DNA of 64,000 nucleotides from NCBI GenBank assembly GCA_910575445.1, contig CAJTFW010000001.1, forward strand, positions 1 through 64,000, in the 5' to 3' direction. This DNA comes from Lachnospiraceae bacterium (GTDB lineage Bacteria; Bacillota; Clostridia; Lachnospirales; Lachnospiraceae). Positions 23,385 to 32,604 of the stretch are shown one piece after another (position 1 is the stretch's first letter; each line of letters opens with the position of its first letter). Below the pieces are notes generated by a model. It ran no database searches and had not been told where the DNA came from. It worked only from the letters and a program-made list of their open reading frames with translations. The translations under genes and the position numbers were made by a program.

Positions 23385-23594
23385 ATGAAAGAGAGACAGA
23401 CAGAGAGAGGGACCTTTTTAGTACACATCCAATTTCGCCAAAAAGAGACCTGGCAGGGACAAGTGACCTGGGCAGAAGAGAATAAGACCGTAAGCTTTCG
23501 GAGTGCGTTAGAGCTTCTCAGGCTCTTAGATGAAGCCGGAGAAGCAAACGGCAGAACATGGAAAGATGCAAAGACAGCACTTGTAAAGGAGTAA
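23385..23594 (+). CDS. Small hypothetical protein, single-domain paralogue of the preceding gene
   Basis: A 69-residue cytoplasmic protein. It keeps the WQG-TW-E-KT-FRSALELL pattern found at the end of the upstream gene product, so the two arose by duplication of one domain. It lies 7 bases after its neighbour. The pairing of a short stand-alone copy and a fused copy next to a transcription regulator suggests a regulatory partner, but nothing in the sequence proves this. Confidence 0.7.
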   Translation: MKERQTERGTFLVHIQFRQKETWQGQVTWAEENKTVSFRSALELLRLLDEAGEANGRTWKDAKTALVKE

Positions 23595-23598
23595 TAGA

Positions 23599-23641
23599 AT
23601 ACAAGCGATGCCAGAACAAAAGAATCAGGCGTCGCTTGTAT
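23599..23641 (+). terminator. Hairpin at the end of the regulator gene cluster
   Basis: ATACAAGCGATGCC (23599-23612) pairs with GGCGTCGCTTGTAT (23628-23641) with one G-U pair and a 15-base loop, five bases past the stop. No T-run follows on the + strand, so termination may be factor-assisted or weak. Confidence 0.45.
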
Positions 23642-23648
23642 AAAAAGA

Positions 23649-23678
23649 TTGGCATATATCCTAAAAGTGTGCTATAGT
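23649..23678 (+). promoter_or_regulatory. Promoter
   Basis: TTGGCA at 23649-23654, 18-base spacer, TATAGT at 23673-23678. It would drive the small ORF at 23710 and probably the Rpn-type gene at 23908. Confidence 0.6.
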
Positions 23679-23709
23679 GATACAAGGGCATCAGCCAATA
23701 AAAGGAATT

Positions 23710-23841
23710 GTGTACCAAAGAAAAGAAGATGACATTTCAGGCGGGATTCTTTCTCGCTTCATCAAATCATTTGCCGAATATCCGGCAGGAAACCCACAGA
23801 CATACAAAGAAAAAGCAGAATATAGTTGCCCGATATTGTGA
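23710..23841 (+). CDS. Possible 43-residue small protein
   Basis: GTG-initiated ORF, peptide beginning VYQRKEDDISGG and ending AEYSCPIL. It lies 32 bases after a good promoter and fills the otherwise empty 313-base gap between 23594 and 23908. The residue mix looks coding, but the ribosome binding site (AAAGGA, 3 bases before GTG) is too close, and it may be a remnant of a larger gene. No family recognised. Confidence 0.3.
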   Translation: MYQRKEDDISGGILSRFIKSFAEYPAGNPQTYKEKAEYSCPIL

Positions 23842-23907
23842 AAAATTTTATAATATAAATATATCATAAGACAATTCCTTGTATGGTTTCTGCTTAGAGG
23901 AGACAAT

Positions 23908-24789
23908 ATGAGCGAGAGAGAGATTCCAAAGAGTTCGCCCTTAGAAGACCGTGCGCTAAAAGAGGCTGCTAGGCTCTTTGGAGAAGAACTATTGCCACTG
24001 CTAGGCATCAAAGAGAGAGTAAAACGTGTAGCTCCAACTGAGCAGGTGTACCTAAATCCCAAGGATTTTATGCAGGATTTTAACTATGAGATGATGGATG
24101 GAAGTTGGATTCATCTAGAATTTGAAAGTGATAGCCTAAAAGCAGAGGATTTGCGAAGGTTTCGCACTTATGAAGCGATGATTAGTCAGCATTATAGGGT
24201 TCCGGTAACCACCTGTGTACTTTGTAGTTCTACTGTAAAAAGACTAAAATATCAACTGACAGAAGGTATCAATGTCTATCAAGTAAAAGTGATACGGCTA
24301 AAAGACAAAGACGCCACACGAATTATCCGACGCCTAGAAAAAAAGCAGAAAAAATCAAGATTAGAACGTGTAGACCTTTTAAAGCTTCTGCTGACACCCC
24401 TTATGGGTGGCGAGATGCCACAGGAAGAAAGGATTAATCGTGGAATGTTATTGCTGCGACAAGAACGTGAACATTTGAGCCAGGAAGAACAAATGCAGAT
24501 GGAAGCAGTCTTATATACATTGGCTTTAAAGTTTTTGACAAAGGCGGATTTAAAAAAGATAAAGGAGATGATGAATATGACCGTATTAGGAGAGATGATT
24601 TTGCAGGATGGGATTGAAAAAGGGCTTAAAAAAGGGATTAAAGAAGGAATTCAAGCTGGAAAAGAGCAAATCAATCGTTTAAATCAAAGATTAATTGACG
24701 AAAATCGTCTAGATGATTTAAAACGCGCTGCGGTTGATAAGGACTTTCAGAATCAGTTATTAATAGAACTATTTCCAGAGGAATTATAA
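23908..24789 (+). CDS. Rpn-family PD-(D/E)XK nuclease-like protein
   Basis: A 293-residue protein of the recombination-promoting nuclease / putative transposase (Rpn, PDDEXK) type. Features are the N-terminal ALKEAARLFGEELLPLLGI region, a nuclease core with DFNYEMMDGSWIHLEFES (Asp and Glu of the fold), and the characteristic C-terminal MTVLGEMILQDGIEKGLKKGIKEGI run that forms a charged coiled region. Such proteins are cytoplasmic, often multicopy, and implicated in recombination or phage defence. AGAGGAGA before the ATG serves as ribosome binding site. It lies directly upstream of the Wadjet promoter. A broken relative occurs at 57707-58068. Confidence 0.7.
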   Translation: MSEREIPKSSPLEDRALKEAARLFGEELLPLLGIKERVKRVAPTEQVYLNPKDFMQDFNYEMMDGSWIHLEFESDSLKAEDLRRFRTYEAMISQHYRVPVTTCVLCSSTVKRLKYQLTEGINVYQVKVIRLKDKDATRIIRRLEKKQKKSRLERVDLLKLLLTPLMGGEMPQEERINRGMLLLRQEREHLSQEEQMQMEAVLYTLALKFLTKADLKKIKEMMNMTVLGEMILQDGIEKGLKKGIKEGIQAGKEQINRLNQRLIDENRLDDLKRAAVDKDFQNQLLIELFPEEL

Positions 24790-24806
24790 GAAATATAGAG
24801 TAAGAA

Positions 24807-24836
24807 TTGACGAAGCTCTTTCCATTGGTATATAAT
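24807..24836 (+). promoter_or_regulatory. Promoter of the Wadjet operon
   Basis: TTGACG (24807-24812), 18-base spacer, perfect TATAAT (24831-24836). The ATG at 24835 overlaps this -10 box, which excludes it as a start and supports the next in-frame ATG at 24862 for jetD. Confidence 0.75.
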
Positions 24837-24861
24837 GAATAAAAACACCCGGAGGCAGTGT

Positions 24862-25842
24862 ATGAAGCGTATTTCTTTGGAAGAACTGCTTGGGAAGAGG
24901 AAGCAGTGGGAGTATCGGGAGCAGCACCGCTATATTATGGAATTATTAGAAGCGGGAAAAGTAAAGCCCCTAAAGGCTTCTAAGACCAATGGCAAGAAGC
25001 CTGCGCTCTATCGGGAATATTGGCTTTTGGAGGAGAAGCAGGATTATGGGGGATTGATAGAAGAGCTGACGTATCAGTTAGTGCCAGCTATCTCCACAGA
25101 CTATTATCTGTCACATCTAGAGGTCTATCAGAAGGAGCGACCTTTTGTATTACTTTTAAATACTTACTTGAGAGAACATAGAGAGCTGCTTTTAACAGAG
25201 GAGTCTGTCAATGAGCGAAGCTTTGAAATCTGGGGATGGGAGAAATTTATAAAAGAAGGCCGGGCCAAGACTGTTTTAAAGCATTGTGGCGTGGAACTTT
25301 CGATGTTACATATGTATGAGACCAGCGAGCCGCTTGCTTATTATTCCCACACAAGAGAAGTTCCACAAAGTCTTCTGATTGTGGAAAATAAAGATACATT
25401 CTATAGTATGCGAAGACATCTGCTAGAAGGGCATACAAAGATTCTTGGAGGAACCATTGGCACCTTAATCTATGGAGGCGGGAAGCGCATCTTTCGTTCT
25501 TTTGGGGATTTTGAGCTTTGCGTGGAACCCTATATGACCGATGCACAGAATACACTTCTCTATTTTGGAGACTTAGATTATGAAGGAATTGGCATCTGGG
25601 AGCATTTTTCCAAGCTTTTTAAGGAACGATGGGAGATTCGGCCATTTCTTGGGGCATATGAGGCGATGCTTCAAAAGGCAGCCGGGAAAGAAGCGCTGCC
25701 AAAGATGAAGGAGCAACAAAGCCGCAATATCAGCCCTTTCTTTTTTTCCTATTTTTCAGAAGATACGATACAAAAGATGCAGAAGATTCTCAGAGATGGA
25801 ACATATGTTCCACAGGAGATTCTGAATATCACAGATTTTTAA
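24862..25842 (+). CDS. jetD: Wadjet defence protein JetD (Toprim-type nuclease subunit)
   Basis: A 326-residue protein of the DUF2220 family. The C-terminal half has Toprim features: Glu in LLIVENKDTF (about 174) and the DxD motif in LLYFGDLDYEGIGIWEHF (about 236), related to topoisomerase VI A/Spo11 folds. In Wadjet, JetD cuts circular plasmid DNA extruded by the SMC complex. GGAGG at 24851-24855 sits six bases before the ATG. It is first in a D-A-B-C order that I associate with type II Wadjet. Start chosen because the upstream ATG falls inside the promoter -10 box. Confidence 0.88.
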   Translation: MKRISLEELLGKRKQWEYREQHRYIMELLEAGKVKPLKASKTNGKKPALYREYWLLEEKQDYGGLIEELTYQLVPAISTDYYLSHLEVYQKERPFVLLLNTYLREHRELLLTEESVNERSFEIWGWEKFIKEGRAKTVLKHCGVELSMLHMYETSEPLAYYSHTREVPQSLLIVENKDTFYSMRRHLLEGHTKILGGTIGTLIYGGGKRIFRSFGDFELCVEPYMTDAQNTLLYFGDLDYEGIGIWEHFSKLFKERWEIRPFLGAYEAMLQKAAGKEALPKMKEQQSRNISPFFFSYFSEDTIQKMQKILRDGTYVPQEILNITDF

Positions 25843-25853
25843 AGGACAATTCT

Positions 25854-27461
25854 ATGCAATATGATTTTCTAAAACATTTCCCCAAGAGAATGAAAAGTGT
25901 CGGACTCTATGCAATGCTGATTCAAAACAGTATTCAGAAGACCACCTGGAAACAGTATGGTTTCTTAAAGAGTGATGAACAAATCAATCTTATCTTTGCA
26001 GTGCTTCTATATATTATGGAGCAGTCTTTAAGGGAAGATATCTGTACCATAGATGATATTGGCGCCTATATTGATACTGTCAATACGCAGTATTTTCACA
26101 AGCATCTAGGCTATGATGAATGTAAAGAACTGGGCGATTTTATCATCAATCATATCCTGTGTAACGAAGGGAAGGTTATGTATTTTGAAGGTTTTGACTT
26201 TGAAGAACAAAAATCCATTCCCATCCATATCAGTTATGTCGCAAATAAAACAGTCTTTCTCGAACAGGACTTCCGGCGCACGTCCTATTATCTGACGGAC
26301 GATGGCTACAATCTTCTGCTCTCCACCCTTGAAATTGAAAATAATATGAAACTGACCATTCATGAGATGATATTTCATATGCATCTTGAAAGACAGAGTT
26401 ATGATAAAGCTGTGGATGAGATAAAAAATATCTTTCATATCCTGCATGTACAGCTTCAGAAAATCCAGGAGGCTATGGGGAAAATCCGCAGAAATGCGCT
26501 AAGTTATTCTGTACGTGACTATGAGACAATTCTGCTGGAAAATCTCGATACTATTCAGAATACCAAACAGAAATTTCAGGATTACAGGCAGATGGTGAAA
26601 AGCCGTGTCAAGGAGCTAGAAGAGAAAAATATCAACGTGCGGCAGTTGTTGGATACGGAGAGAGAAAAGTTAGAGTATCTGCGGGAGATTGAGAGATATT
26701 TAAGCCGTACAATTGACGAGCACCAGAAGATATTAAACGGTCATTTTGACCTGAAGGCACTCTATACCAAAGAGTTAGAACAGCTCTCACAGATGTCGTT
26801 GATTCAGCGCTTTTTGCTTCGCACAAAGCTATATGACGAGGTGCTAAAAGATGCAGATACGCTTTCTAGACTTCACTATTTTCTACGGCCTTTATTTAAC
26901 CAGGATGTAAGCAAAGTCTACAATCCCAACAAAGCCTTTCAGCTGCAGCGTCTGCCTAGAAAGCGTCAGGAGCAGGACAGCTTGGAAGAATTGGATTTTG
27001 ATGAAGAGAGCTGGCTTCTAGAGAAGGAAAGAGCACGCAAAGAAAAGCTTAAAAAATATGAAAAAAGCCTTAGCTGTCTGCTTTGTTATGTATTTAACAA
27101 AGGGGAAGCAACGCTTGCAGAATTTGCCCAAAATATCAATGAAAAAGAAAAAGAACAGCTGATTCCAAGCGTAGATATTTTTAAGGAGATTATGGTGGAG
27201 CTTCTAAGAAGCCGTACGATTGACTTAGCAGCGCTTCAGAAAGAACGCAGAGATTATATCAAGGACGGCTCGGAGGATTTTCAGCTCTATGAGATGCTGT
27301 TATCGTTAGCTGAGGCGGACAAGGGAAAGCCAATCCAGCGAATAGAAATCAGCAGAACAGAAGATAAAAATGTTGTGACGTTTGCAAATATACAAGAAGA
27401 AGGGCAGCTTCGAACGATTCGCTGCTCCGATGTACATTTTCATGTGTATCGTAAGGAGTAA
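25854..27461 (+). CDS. jetA: Wadjet protein JetA (kleisin-like subunit)
   Basis: A 535-residue soluble protein lying between jetD and jetB, beginning MQYDFLKHFPKRMKSVGLY. It has a helical N-terminal region (about 1-110), long coiled-coil stretches (about 190-310) and a C-terminal winged-helix-like part. This matches the MukF/kleisin-like JetA proteins (DUF5716 type, as I recall). It bridges the SMC heads together with JetB. Identification rests on position in the four-gene set as much as on sequence. It starts 11 bases after jetD and ends 4 bases before jetB. Confidence 0.82.
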   Translation: MQYDFLKHFPKRMKSVGLYAMLIQNSIQKTTWKQYGFLKSDEQINLIFAVLLYIMEQSLREDICTIDDIGAYIDTVNTQYFHKHLGYDECKELGDFIINHILCNEGKVMYFEGFDFEEQKSIPIHISYVANKTVFLEQDFRRTSYYLTDDGYNLLLSTLEIENNMKLTIHEMIFHMHLERQSYDKAVDEIKNIFHILHVQLQKIQEAMGKIRRNALSYSVRDYETILLENLDTIQNTKQKFQDYRQMVKSRVKELEEKNINVRQLLDTEREKLEYLREIERYLSRTIDEHQKILNGHFDLKALYTKELEQLSQMSLIQRFLLRTKLYDEVLKDADTLSRLHYFLRPLFNQDVSKVYNPNKAFQLQRLPRKRQEQDSLEELDFDEESWLLEKERARKEKLKKYEKSLSCLLCYVFNKGEATLAEFAQNINEKEKEQLIPSVDIFKEIMVELLRSRTIDLAALQKERRDYIKDGSEDFQLYEMLLSLAEADKGKPIQRIEISRTEDKNVVTFANIQEEGQLRTIRCSDVHFHVYRKE

Positions 27462-27465
27462 AATT

Positions 27466-28179
27466 ATGGCTTATGAGATGGATACCATTCGGGCAAGTCA
27501 GGAGATATTTTACTATCTTCTAAAACACCACGAATTAAAAGAAGAGGAAGAACAGGGGCTCTACCGCGCCTATACAGAACAGGAAGAAGTACAAAACTTA
27601 GTAAAATCCCAGGGAGAGATTGCAGACAGTGTGATTGAGCGTTATGGCAATATTATCTATCTGATTCCAAGAGAAGAGAACGATATTCTGGGATTTTCCA
27701 AAGGTCAGCTAAAAAGCATACTTTGTAAATCCGGGGCAACCGATAAGGACTACTATCTGTCACAGTTTGTGATACTGACGCTTTTAGTGGAGTTCTATGA
27801 CGGACAGGGAAGCAGCAGTAAGACACGGGAGTATATGCGAACCGGAGAGTTGATGAACAGTATCTCTTCCTATCTAAAAGAAGGGATGGAACATAAAGAA
27901 GAAGAGGAGGCGCAAGAAGGGATTGCATTTGCGGATATGCTGCGTGCCTATGAGGCGCTAAAGTCCGATGAGCGCGGTTCGCGTGCCAAGACGACCAAGG
28001 AAGGATTTCTCCATAATATTTTGATATTTTTGGAAAAGCAGGGGCTTATTGAATATGTGGCGCAGGATGAGATGATTAAGACAACAAAAAAACTGGATAA
28101 TTTTATGGACTGGAATCTTCTGAACCAAAATAATTACGAAAGAGTTCTGAAGATACTAAGGGGGACAAAAGATGAGTAA
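27466..28179 (+). CDS. jetB: Wadjet protein JetB (KITE/MukE-like subunit)
   Basis: A 237-residue protein, small and rich in charged helices, with an N-terminal segment EMDTIRASQEIFYYLLKHHEL and a C-terminal winged-helix-like region (FLHNILIFLEKQGLIEYV). It corresponds to the JetB/MukE-like subunit that binds JetA. AAGGAG at 27453-27458 places the start at ATG 27466; the longer in-frame ORF from 27382 runs inside jetA and is rejected. Its stop overlaps the jetC start by 8 bases, implying coupled translation. Confidence 0.82.
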   Translation: MAYEMDTIRASQEIFYYLLKHHELKEEEEQGLYRAYTEQEEVQNLVKSQGEIADSVIERYGNIIYLIPREENDILGFSKGQLKSILCKSGATDKDYYLSQFVILTLLVEFYDGQGSSSKTREYMRTGELMNSISSYLKEGMEHKEEEEAQEGIAFADMLRAYEALKSDERGSRAKTTKEGFLHNILIFLEKQGLIEYVAQDEMIKTTKKLDNFMDWNLLNQNNYERVLKILRGTKDE

Positions 28180-31100
28180 GATACAGACCGTTCGCCTGAT
28201 TAATATTAACTACAATCACAATGCCACCCGTATCAGCGATGAGAGTTTTTATCTACAAGGAGAAAGTACGCTTATCTCCCTGAAAAATGGCGGCGGGAAA
28301 TCCGTGATGGTGCAGATGTTGATGGCACCATTTGTCAATAAGCGTTATCGGGATATGAAAGACCGTACATTTGAAAGCTTTTTTACCACCAATAAACCTT
28401 CTTTTATCCTGGTAGAGTGGGCATTAGACCAGGGGGCTGGCTATGTACTGACTGGGATGATGGTTCGCAAAAATCAGAACCCGGAGACCGAAGGTGAGAA
28501 GGAAGAACCACTAGAGATAGTTCATTTTATCAGCGAATATCAAAAGCCTTGTCTCACCGATATCCATCATCTTCCAGTTGTGGAAAAGGGTGAGAAGGAG
28601 ATGGTGCTGAAAAATTTTGCCGCCTGCAAACAGATGTTCGAAGGATATAAAAAAGATACTTCTATCCAGTTTTTCTGTTATGATATGGGAAATAAAGCAC
28701 AGATTCGTCAGTATTTCCAGAAATTAATGGAGTACCAAATCTACTATAAAGAGTGGGAGACCATTATTCAGAAAATCAATCAACAGGAATCTGGGTTGTC
28801 GATGCTTTTTTATGACTGTAAGGATGAGAAAAAACTGGTGGAAAAATGGTTCTTAGATACGGTGGAGCAAAAGCTAAACAGAGAAAAGGACCATATTAAG
28901 GAGTTTCAGAATCTTCTGCAAAAATATGTAGTGCAGTATCGGGATAATGAATCAAAGATTCGGCGAAGGGATGTGATACGGCTCTTCCAGAAAGAGGCAG
29001 TAGCGATAAGAGAACATGCAGAAGCATATCAGAAAGAAGAAGAGAAAGAACAAGAAGCAATGCATCTTTTGGCATGTTTTATCGAGGAGTTGCAGCGATG
29101 GAAGGAGCTGACAGAGAAAGAGCAGGAAAAGCTGCGCTCTGATATGGATAAGATTTTAGAGCAAATTGCCAGAATAGAGTATGAGAAGTTTTCAAGTGAG
29201 ATTTATAAACTTGAAGACAGTCTTCGTCTGTGTGTCAGCAATCGGGATTTATTAGAGGCAGAAGAAGAGGATGAAAAGCGAAAAGCAGGACAGATTGAGA
29301 AGCAGTTACATCTTTTTGCCTGTGCTAGGCAGCAGGAAGTTTTTTTTGAGATAAAAAAAGAACTAGAAGAAATCCGACAGAAGATAGCAGTTTCTAAAGA
29401 GGAAGAAGCAGAATTAGAACCAGAGCGAAATCGTTTGGGACAGATATTATATGGCTACTATCAAGATGCACGAACCAAGAATCAAAAGACAATAGATGAG
29501 AATGATTCTCAATATAAACAACTGCAAACACAGATAAAGAAGGAGCGGCAAAAGCTGTCGGATTTTGAGCAGTTTCTTCGCGAGGAGGCAGCCAAAGAGG
29601 GAGCTCAGAAAAGTAAAGTTGAAGCATACAGCCAAAAAGAAGAACAGTATAATACTGCCTATCAAGAGGAACTTTCCCGAAATATTCTGGGTGTTTATGA
29701 GCCGGGAACACTAGAGATTTGTACACAGAAGGTAAAGAAAGAGCTTACCGAGTGTGCCCGTACCAGGCAGAGAATCTATGCACAAAAAGAAGATGTGATA
29801 GAAGAGCAGAAACGCCTGTCACGCAGACTGAAAGAATGGTATGGCATACAGATACAAAAGGAGATGGAAGAGGAGCAAAAGGCACAGAAGCAGGAAGTCT
29901 TTGAGGCGGAATTAGCCGAGCGAAAGACGATACTTCAGTATCTTGATATGCAAAAAGCAGCACTCTTTGATACAAAGGAGATTCTAAAAGCTTCTGGGCG
30001 AAAGCTAAAAGAGTTAGACTCTGTAAAGAGAAACCTAGAGCGGGAAGAAGACCAGCTAAAGACAGAGTATCGCCAACTGACCGAAGGAAGGACGCTAGAG
30101 CTTGAAGCAGCACTTGAGAGCGAATTTTCAGAGCTTGGTCTTCCTGTTGTCTATGGTATGGAGTGGCTTAAGAAAAATGGAAATACCGAGGAGAAAAACC
30201 GTGAACTAATACATCGTCATCCGTTCTTGCCATATGCACTGATTTTAACTAAGAAAGAATTAAAAAAGCTTATAAGCCATCCAGGAAATGTATCTACCTC
30301 CTTTCCGGTTCCTATACTTGTGCGGGAAGAACTTGAGATGCAAGAACCGCAGGAGACAGAAACCGTCGTGTCATTTCCGGGGATTTATTTTTATGTATTG
30401 TTTAATGAAAATCTGTTAAATGAAGAGAAATTGCAGTCCCTGATAACCGAAAAAGAACATAAGATTCAGAAAAAACAAGAAGCAATTCAGATACGAAAGA
30501 CCGAATATGCAGAGTATTTTGCAAGGCAGGAGTTAGTAAGAAACCAGACCGTTACGAAAGAACACTATAAAGAGAACTTAAAGGCGCTGAAAATACTTTC
30601 AGAAGAAAAAGAAAAACTGAAAGAAGAATTGCAAAGTGGACAACAAAGAGAGAAACAGCTAGAGCAGGAGCGAAAGGAATTAGAAGAAAAGCTGCGCATA
30701 TCAGAGAGAGCGTTTGAGGACTTAAAGAGAAAGAAAAAAGACTTAGAGAAGCTGTGTGAAGCATACCAACAGTATGAAAAAGACCAGATGGAGCTTGAAA
30801 GATGTGGTCGCGCAATTCGCCGCTTAGAGGAGCGAAAGGCGATTACAGAGAACAGCCTTAAAGCCTATGGCGAGCAGCAAAAGTCACTGGAGCTAGAGGC
30901 AAATCGTCTGGAACGTATCGGTGAACGCTATCTGGAAAAGCAGCAGATATATGAAGCTTATGAAAGTGCGCTAGAAGTGCCGGAAAAGGCAGAAGACGAC
31001 GAGATTGATACACTAGAAGCAAGATACCAGGCGATTACCAGGCGCTTTTCGCTTGCCCTTCAGGACCTAGAAGAACAGAAGCGGCGCACCATCAAGCGTC

Positions 31101-32587
31101 TGCAAGAAGCAGAAGAAGAATTAAAGCGCCTGTGTGTTAAATACCATCTAGAGGAAGGTGAGTGGCTCTTAGTTGCCTATCATCCCAAAGAAGAGCTGCA
31201 CCAGGAAGCGCTTTTAGAGGATTGTCAGAAAAAAATTGAGAAGCTTCGGGGACTCTGGATGGAGGAAAAGACCAGAATTGCAAAGGTTGAGCAGCAGAAA
31301 AAAGACCGGATACAAAGGATGTATGAGGTCTGTAACAAAGTAGAACCACTCGCGAAAAGTGAGGTACAGCATCAGGATTTTGAAGCCCGAAGAAATGAGC
31401 TGGAGTATCAGAAAAAGGAATATAAAAAGCAGGAAAATCTGTTAAATGACCGGCTGCAGGGTTATGAAGAAAATCTGACAGCCCTTTCTGAGTACCGTGC
31501 TTTTTCGAAAGGAGAAGCTGTGGTATGGGAACAGGATTTTGCCAGGATGGAACGTCAGAAACTACGGGATTTTCAAGGTATCTTAGTCAGGGACTACAGG
31601 CAATGTACCAAAACAAGACAGCAGGCGCGTGAGCAGCTAATACAGACACTAAACCGTGTTGTGCGTATGGAAGAATTTCAGGAGGAATTTTATAAAAAGC
31701 CATTAGAATCCATGTTAGAGCTGACCGATGAGGCAGGACAAGTCTTGCGCCAGCTCTTGACTACGCTTCAGTCCTATGAGCATCTAATAGAGAAATTAGA
31801 AGTTGATATTTCTCTTATAGAGAAAGAAAAAGCCAATCTGGTAGAGCTTTTGGAGCGCTATCTGGAGGAAGTTCATCAAAATATGGGACTGATTGATAAT
31901 AATTCTACAATCTCTGTGCGCGGACGCTCGATAAAGATGTTAAAGATGGAACTTCCTGTCTGGGAGGAGCATGAGAATCTCTATCATCTTCGGTTACAGG
32001 ATATGATAGATGGTATCACAGACAAAGGGCTTCAGATTTTAACTGAAAATAAAAATATTCAAGAGTATCTTGGCACACAGCTGACCACAAAAAATCTGTA
32101 TGATGCAGTGATTGGTATTGGCAATGTGCAGATACGTCTCTACAAGATTGAGGAACAAAGAGAATATCCAATCACCTGGGCAGAGGTGGCACAAAATTCT
32201 GGCGGCGAAGGATTTCTGTCAGCCTTTGTTGTGCTCTCAAGCCTTCTCTACTATATGCGTCGGGATGAAAGTGACCTTTTTGCCGAGCGCAATGAAGGCA
32301 AGGTATTGATTATGGACAACCCATTTGCACAGACAAACGCGGCACATCTTTTAAAGCCGCTAATGGATATGGCGAAGAAGACCAATACACAGCTAATCTG
32401 TCTGACGGGACTTGGCGGAGAATCCATCTACAGCCGCTTTGACAATATCTATGTGCTAAATGTTGTGGCAGCAAACTTAAGAAACGGGATGCAATATCTA
32501 AAGGGAAATCATCTAAGGGGAAAAGAACCGGATACTTTGGAGCTCTCGCAAGTAGAAGTAATAGAACAACAAGAACTGGTGTTCTGA
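28172..32587 (+). CDS. jetC: Wadjet protein JetC (SMC/MukB-like ATPase)
   Basis: A 1471-residue SMC-type ATPase. The Walker A motif is LKNGGGKSVMV (GGGKS at 40-44), followed by about 1250 residues dominated by Glu/Lys/Gln coiled coil with a non-coil hinge-like region near 600-780. At the C-terminus are the ABC signature NSGGEGFLSAF (about 1343) and Walker B KVLIMDNPFAQ (about 1377). It would load on DNA and extrude loops until circular molecules are recognised, handing them to JetD. Length and split-ATPase architecture match MukB-like JetC. Last gene of the Wadjet set; the SGNH gene follows after only 17 bases. Confidence 0.92.
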   Translation: MSKIQTVRLININYNHNATRISDESFYLQGESTLISLKNGGGKSVMVQMLMAPFVNKRYRDMKDRTFESFFTTNKPSFILVEWALDQGAGYVLTGMMVRKNQNPETEGEKEEPLEIVHFISEYQKPCLTDIHHLPVVEKGEKEMVLKNFAACKQMFEGYKKDTSIQFFCYDMGNKAQIRQYFQKLMEYQIYYKEWETIIQKINQQESGLSMLFYDCKDEKKLVEKWFLDTVEQKLNREKDHIKEFQNLLQKYVVQYRDNESKIRRRDVIRLFQKEAVAIREHAEAYQKEEEKEQEAMHLLACFIEELQRWKELTEKEQEKLRSDMDKILEQIARIEYEKFSSEIYKLEDSLRLCVSNRDLLEAEEEDEKRKAGQIEKQLHLFACARQQEVFFEIKKELEEIRQKIAVSKEEEAELEPERNRLGQILYGYYQDARTKNQKTIDENDSQYKQLQTQIKKERQKLSDFEQFLREEAAKEGAQKSKVEAYSQKEEQYNTAYQEELSRNILGVYEPGTLEICTQKVKKELTECARTRQRIYAQKEDVIEEQKRLSRRLKEWYGIQIQKEMEEEQKAQKQEVFEAELAERKTILQYLDMQKAALFDTKEILKASGRKLKELDSVKRNLEREEDQLKTEYRQLTEGRTLELEAALESEFSELGLPVVYGMEWLKKNGNTEEKNRELIHRHPFLPYALILTKKELKKLISHPGNVSTSFPVPILVREELEMQEPQETETVVSFPGIYFYVLFNENLLNEEKLQSLITEKEHKIQKKQEAIQIRKTEYAEYFARQELVRNQTVTKEHYKENLKALKILSEEKEKLKEELQSGQQREKQLEQERKELEEKLRISERAFEDLKRKKKDLEKLCEAYQQYEKDQMELERCGRAIRRLEERKAITENSLKAYGEQQKSLELEANRLERIGERYLEKQQIYEAYESALEVPEKAEDDEIDTLEARYQAITRRFSLALQDLEEQKRRTIKRLQEAEEELKRLCVKYHLEEGEWLLVAYHPKEELHQEALLEDCQKKIEKLRGLWMEEKTRIAKVEQQKKDRIQRMYEVCNKVEPLAKSEVQHQDFEARRNELEYQKKEYKKQENLLNDRLQGYEENLTALSEYRAFSKGEAVVWEQDFARMERQKLRDFQGILVRDYRQCTKTRQQAREQLIQTLNRVVRMEEFQEEFYKKPLESMLELTDEAGQVLRQLLTTLQSYEHLIEKLEVDISLIEKEKANLVELLERYLEEVHQNMGLIDNNSTISVRGRSIKMLKMELPVWEEHENLYHLRLQDMIDGITDKGLQILTENKNIQEYLGTQLTTKNLYDAVIGIGNVQIRLYKIEEQREYPITWAEVAQNSGGEGFLSAFVVLSSLLYYMRRDESDLFAERNEGKVLIMDNPFAQTNAAHLLKPLMDMAKKTNTQLICLTGLGGESIYSRFDNIYVLNVVAANLRNGMQYLKGNHLRGKEPDTLELSQVEVIEQQELVF

Positions 32588-32604
32588 TTGATAAAGGGGG
32601 AACT

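Noticed and set aside
24835-24861. Upstream ATG extending jetD by nine codons
   Set aside because: It overlaps the TATAAT box of the operon promoter, so it would not be in the transcript as a usable start.
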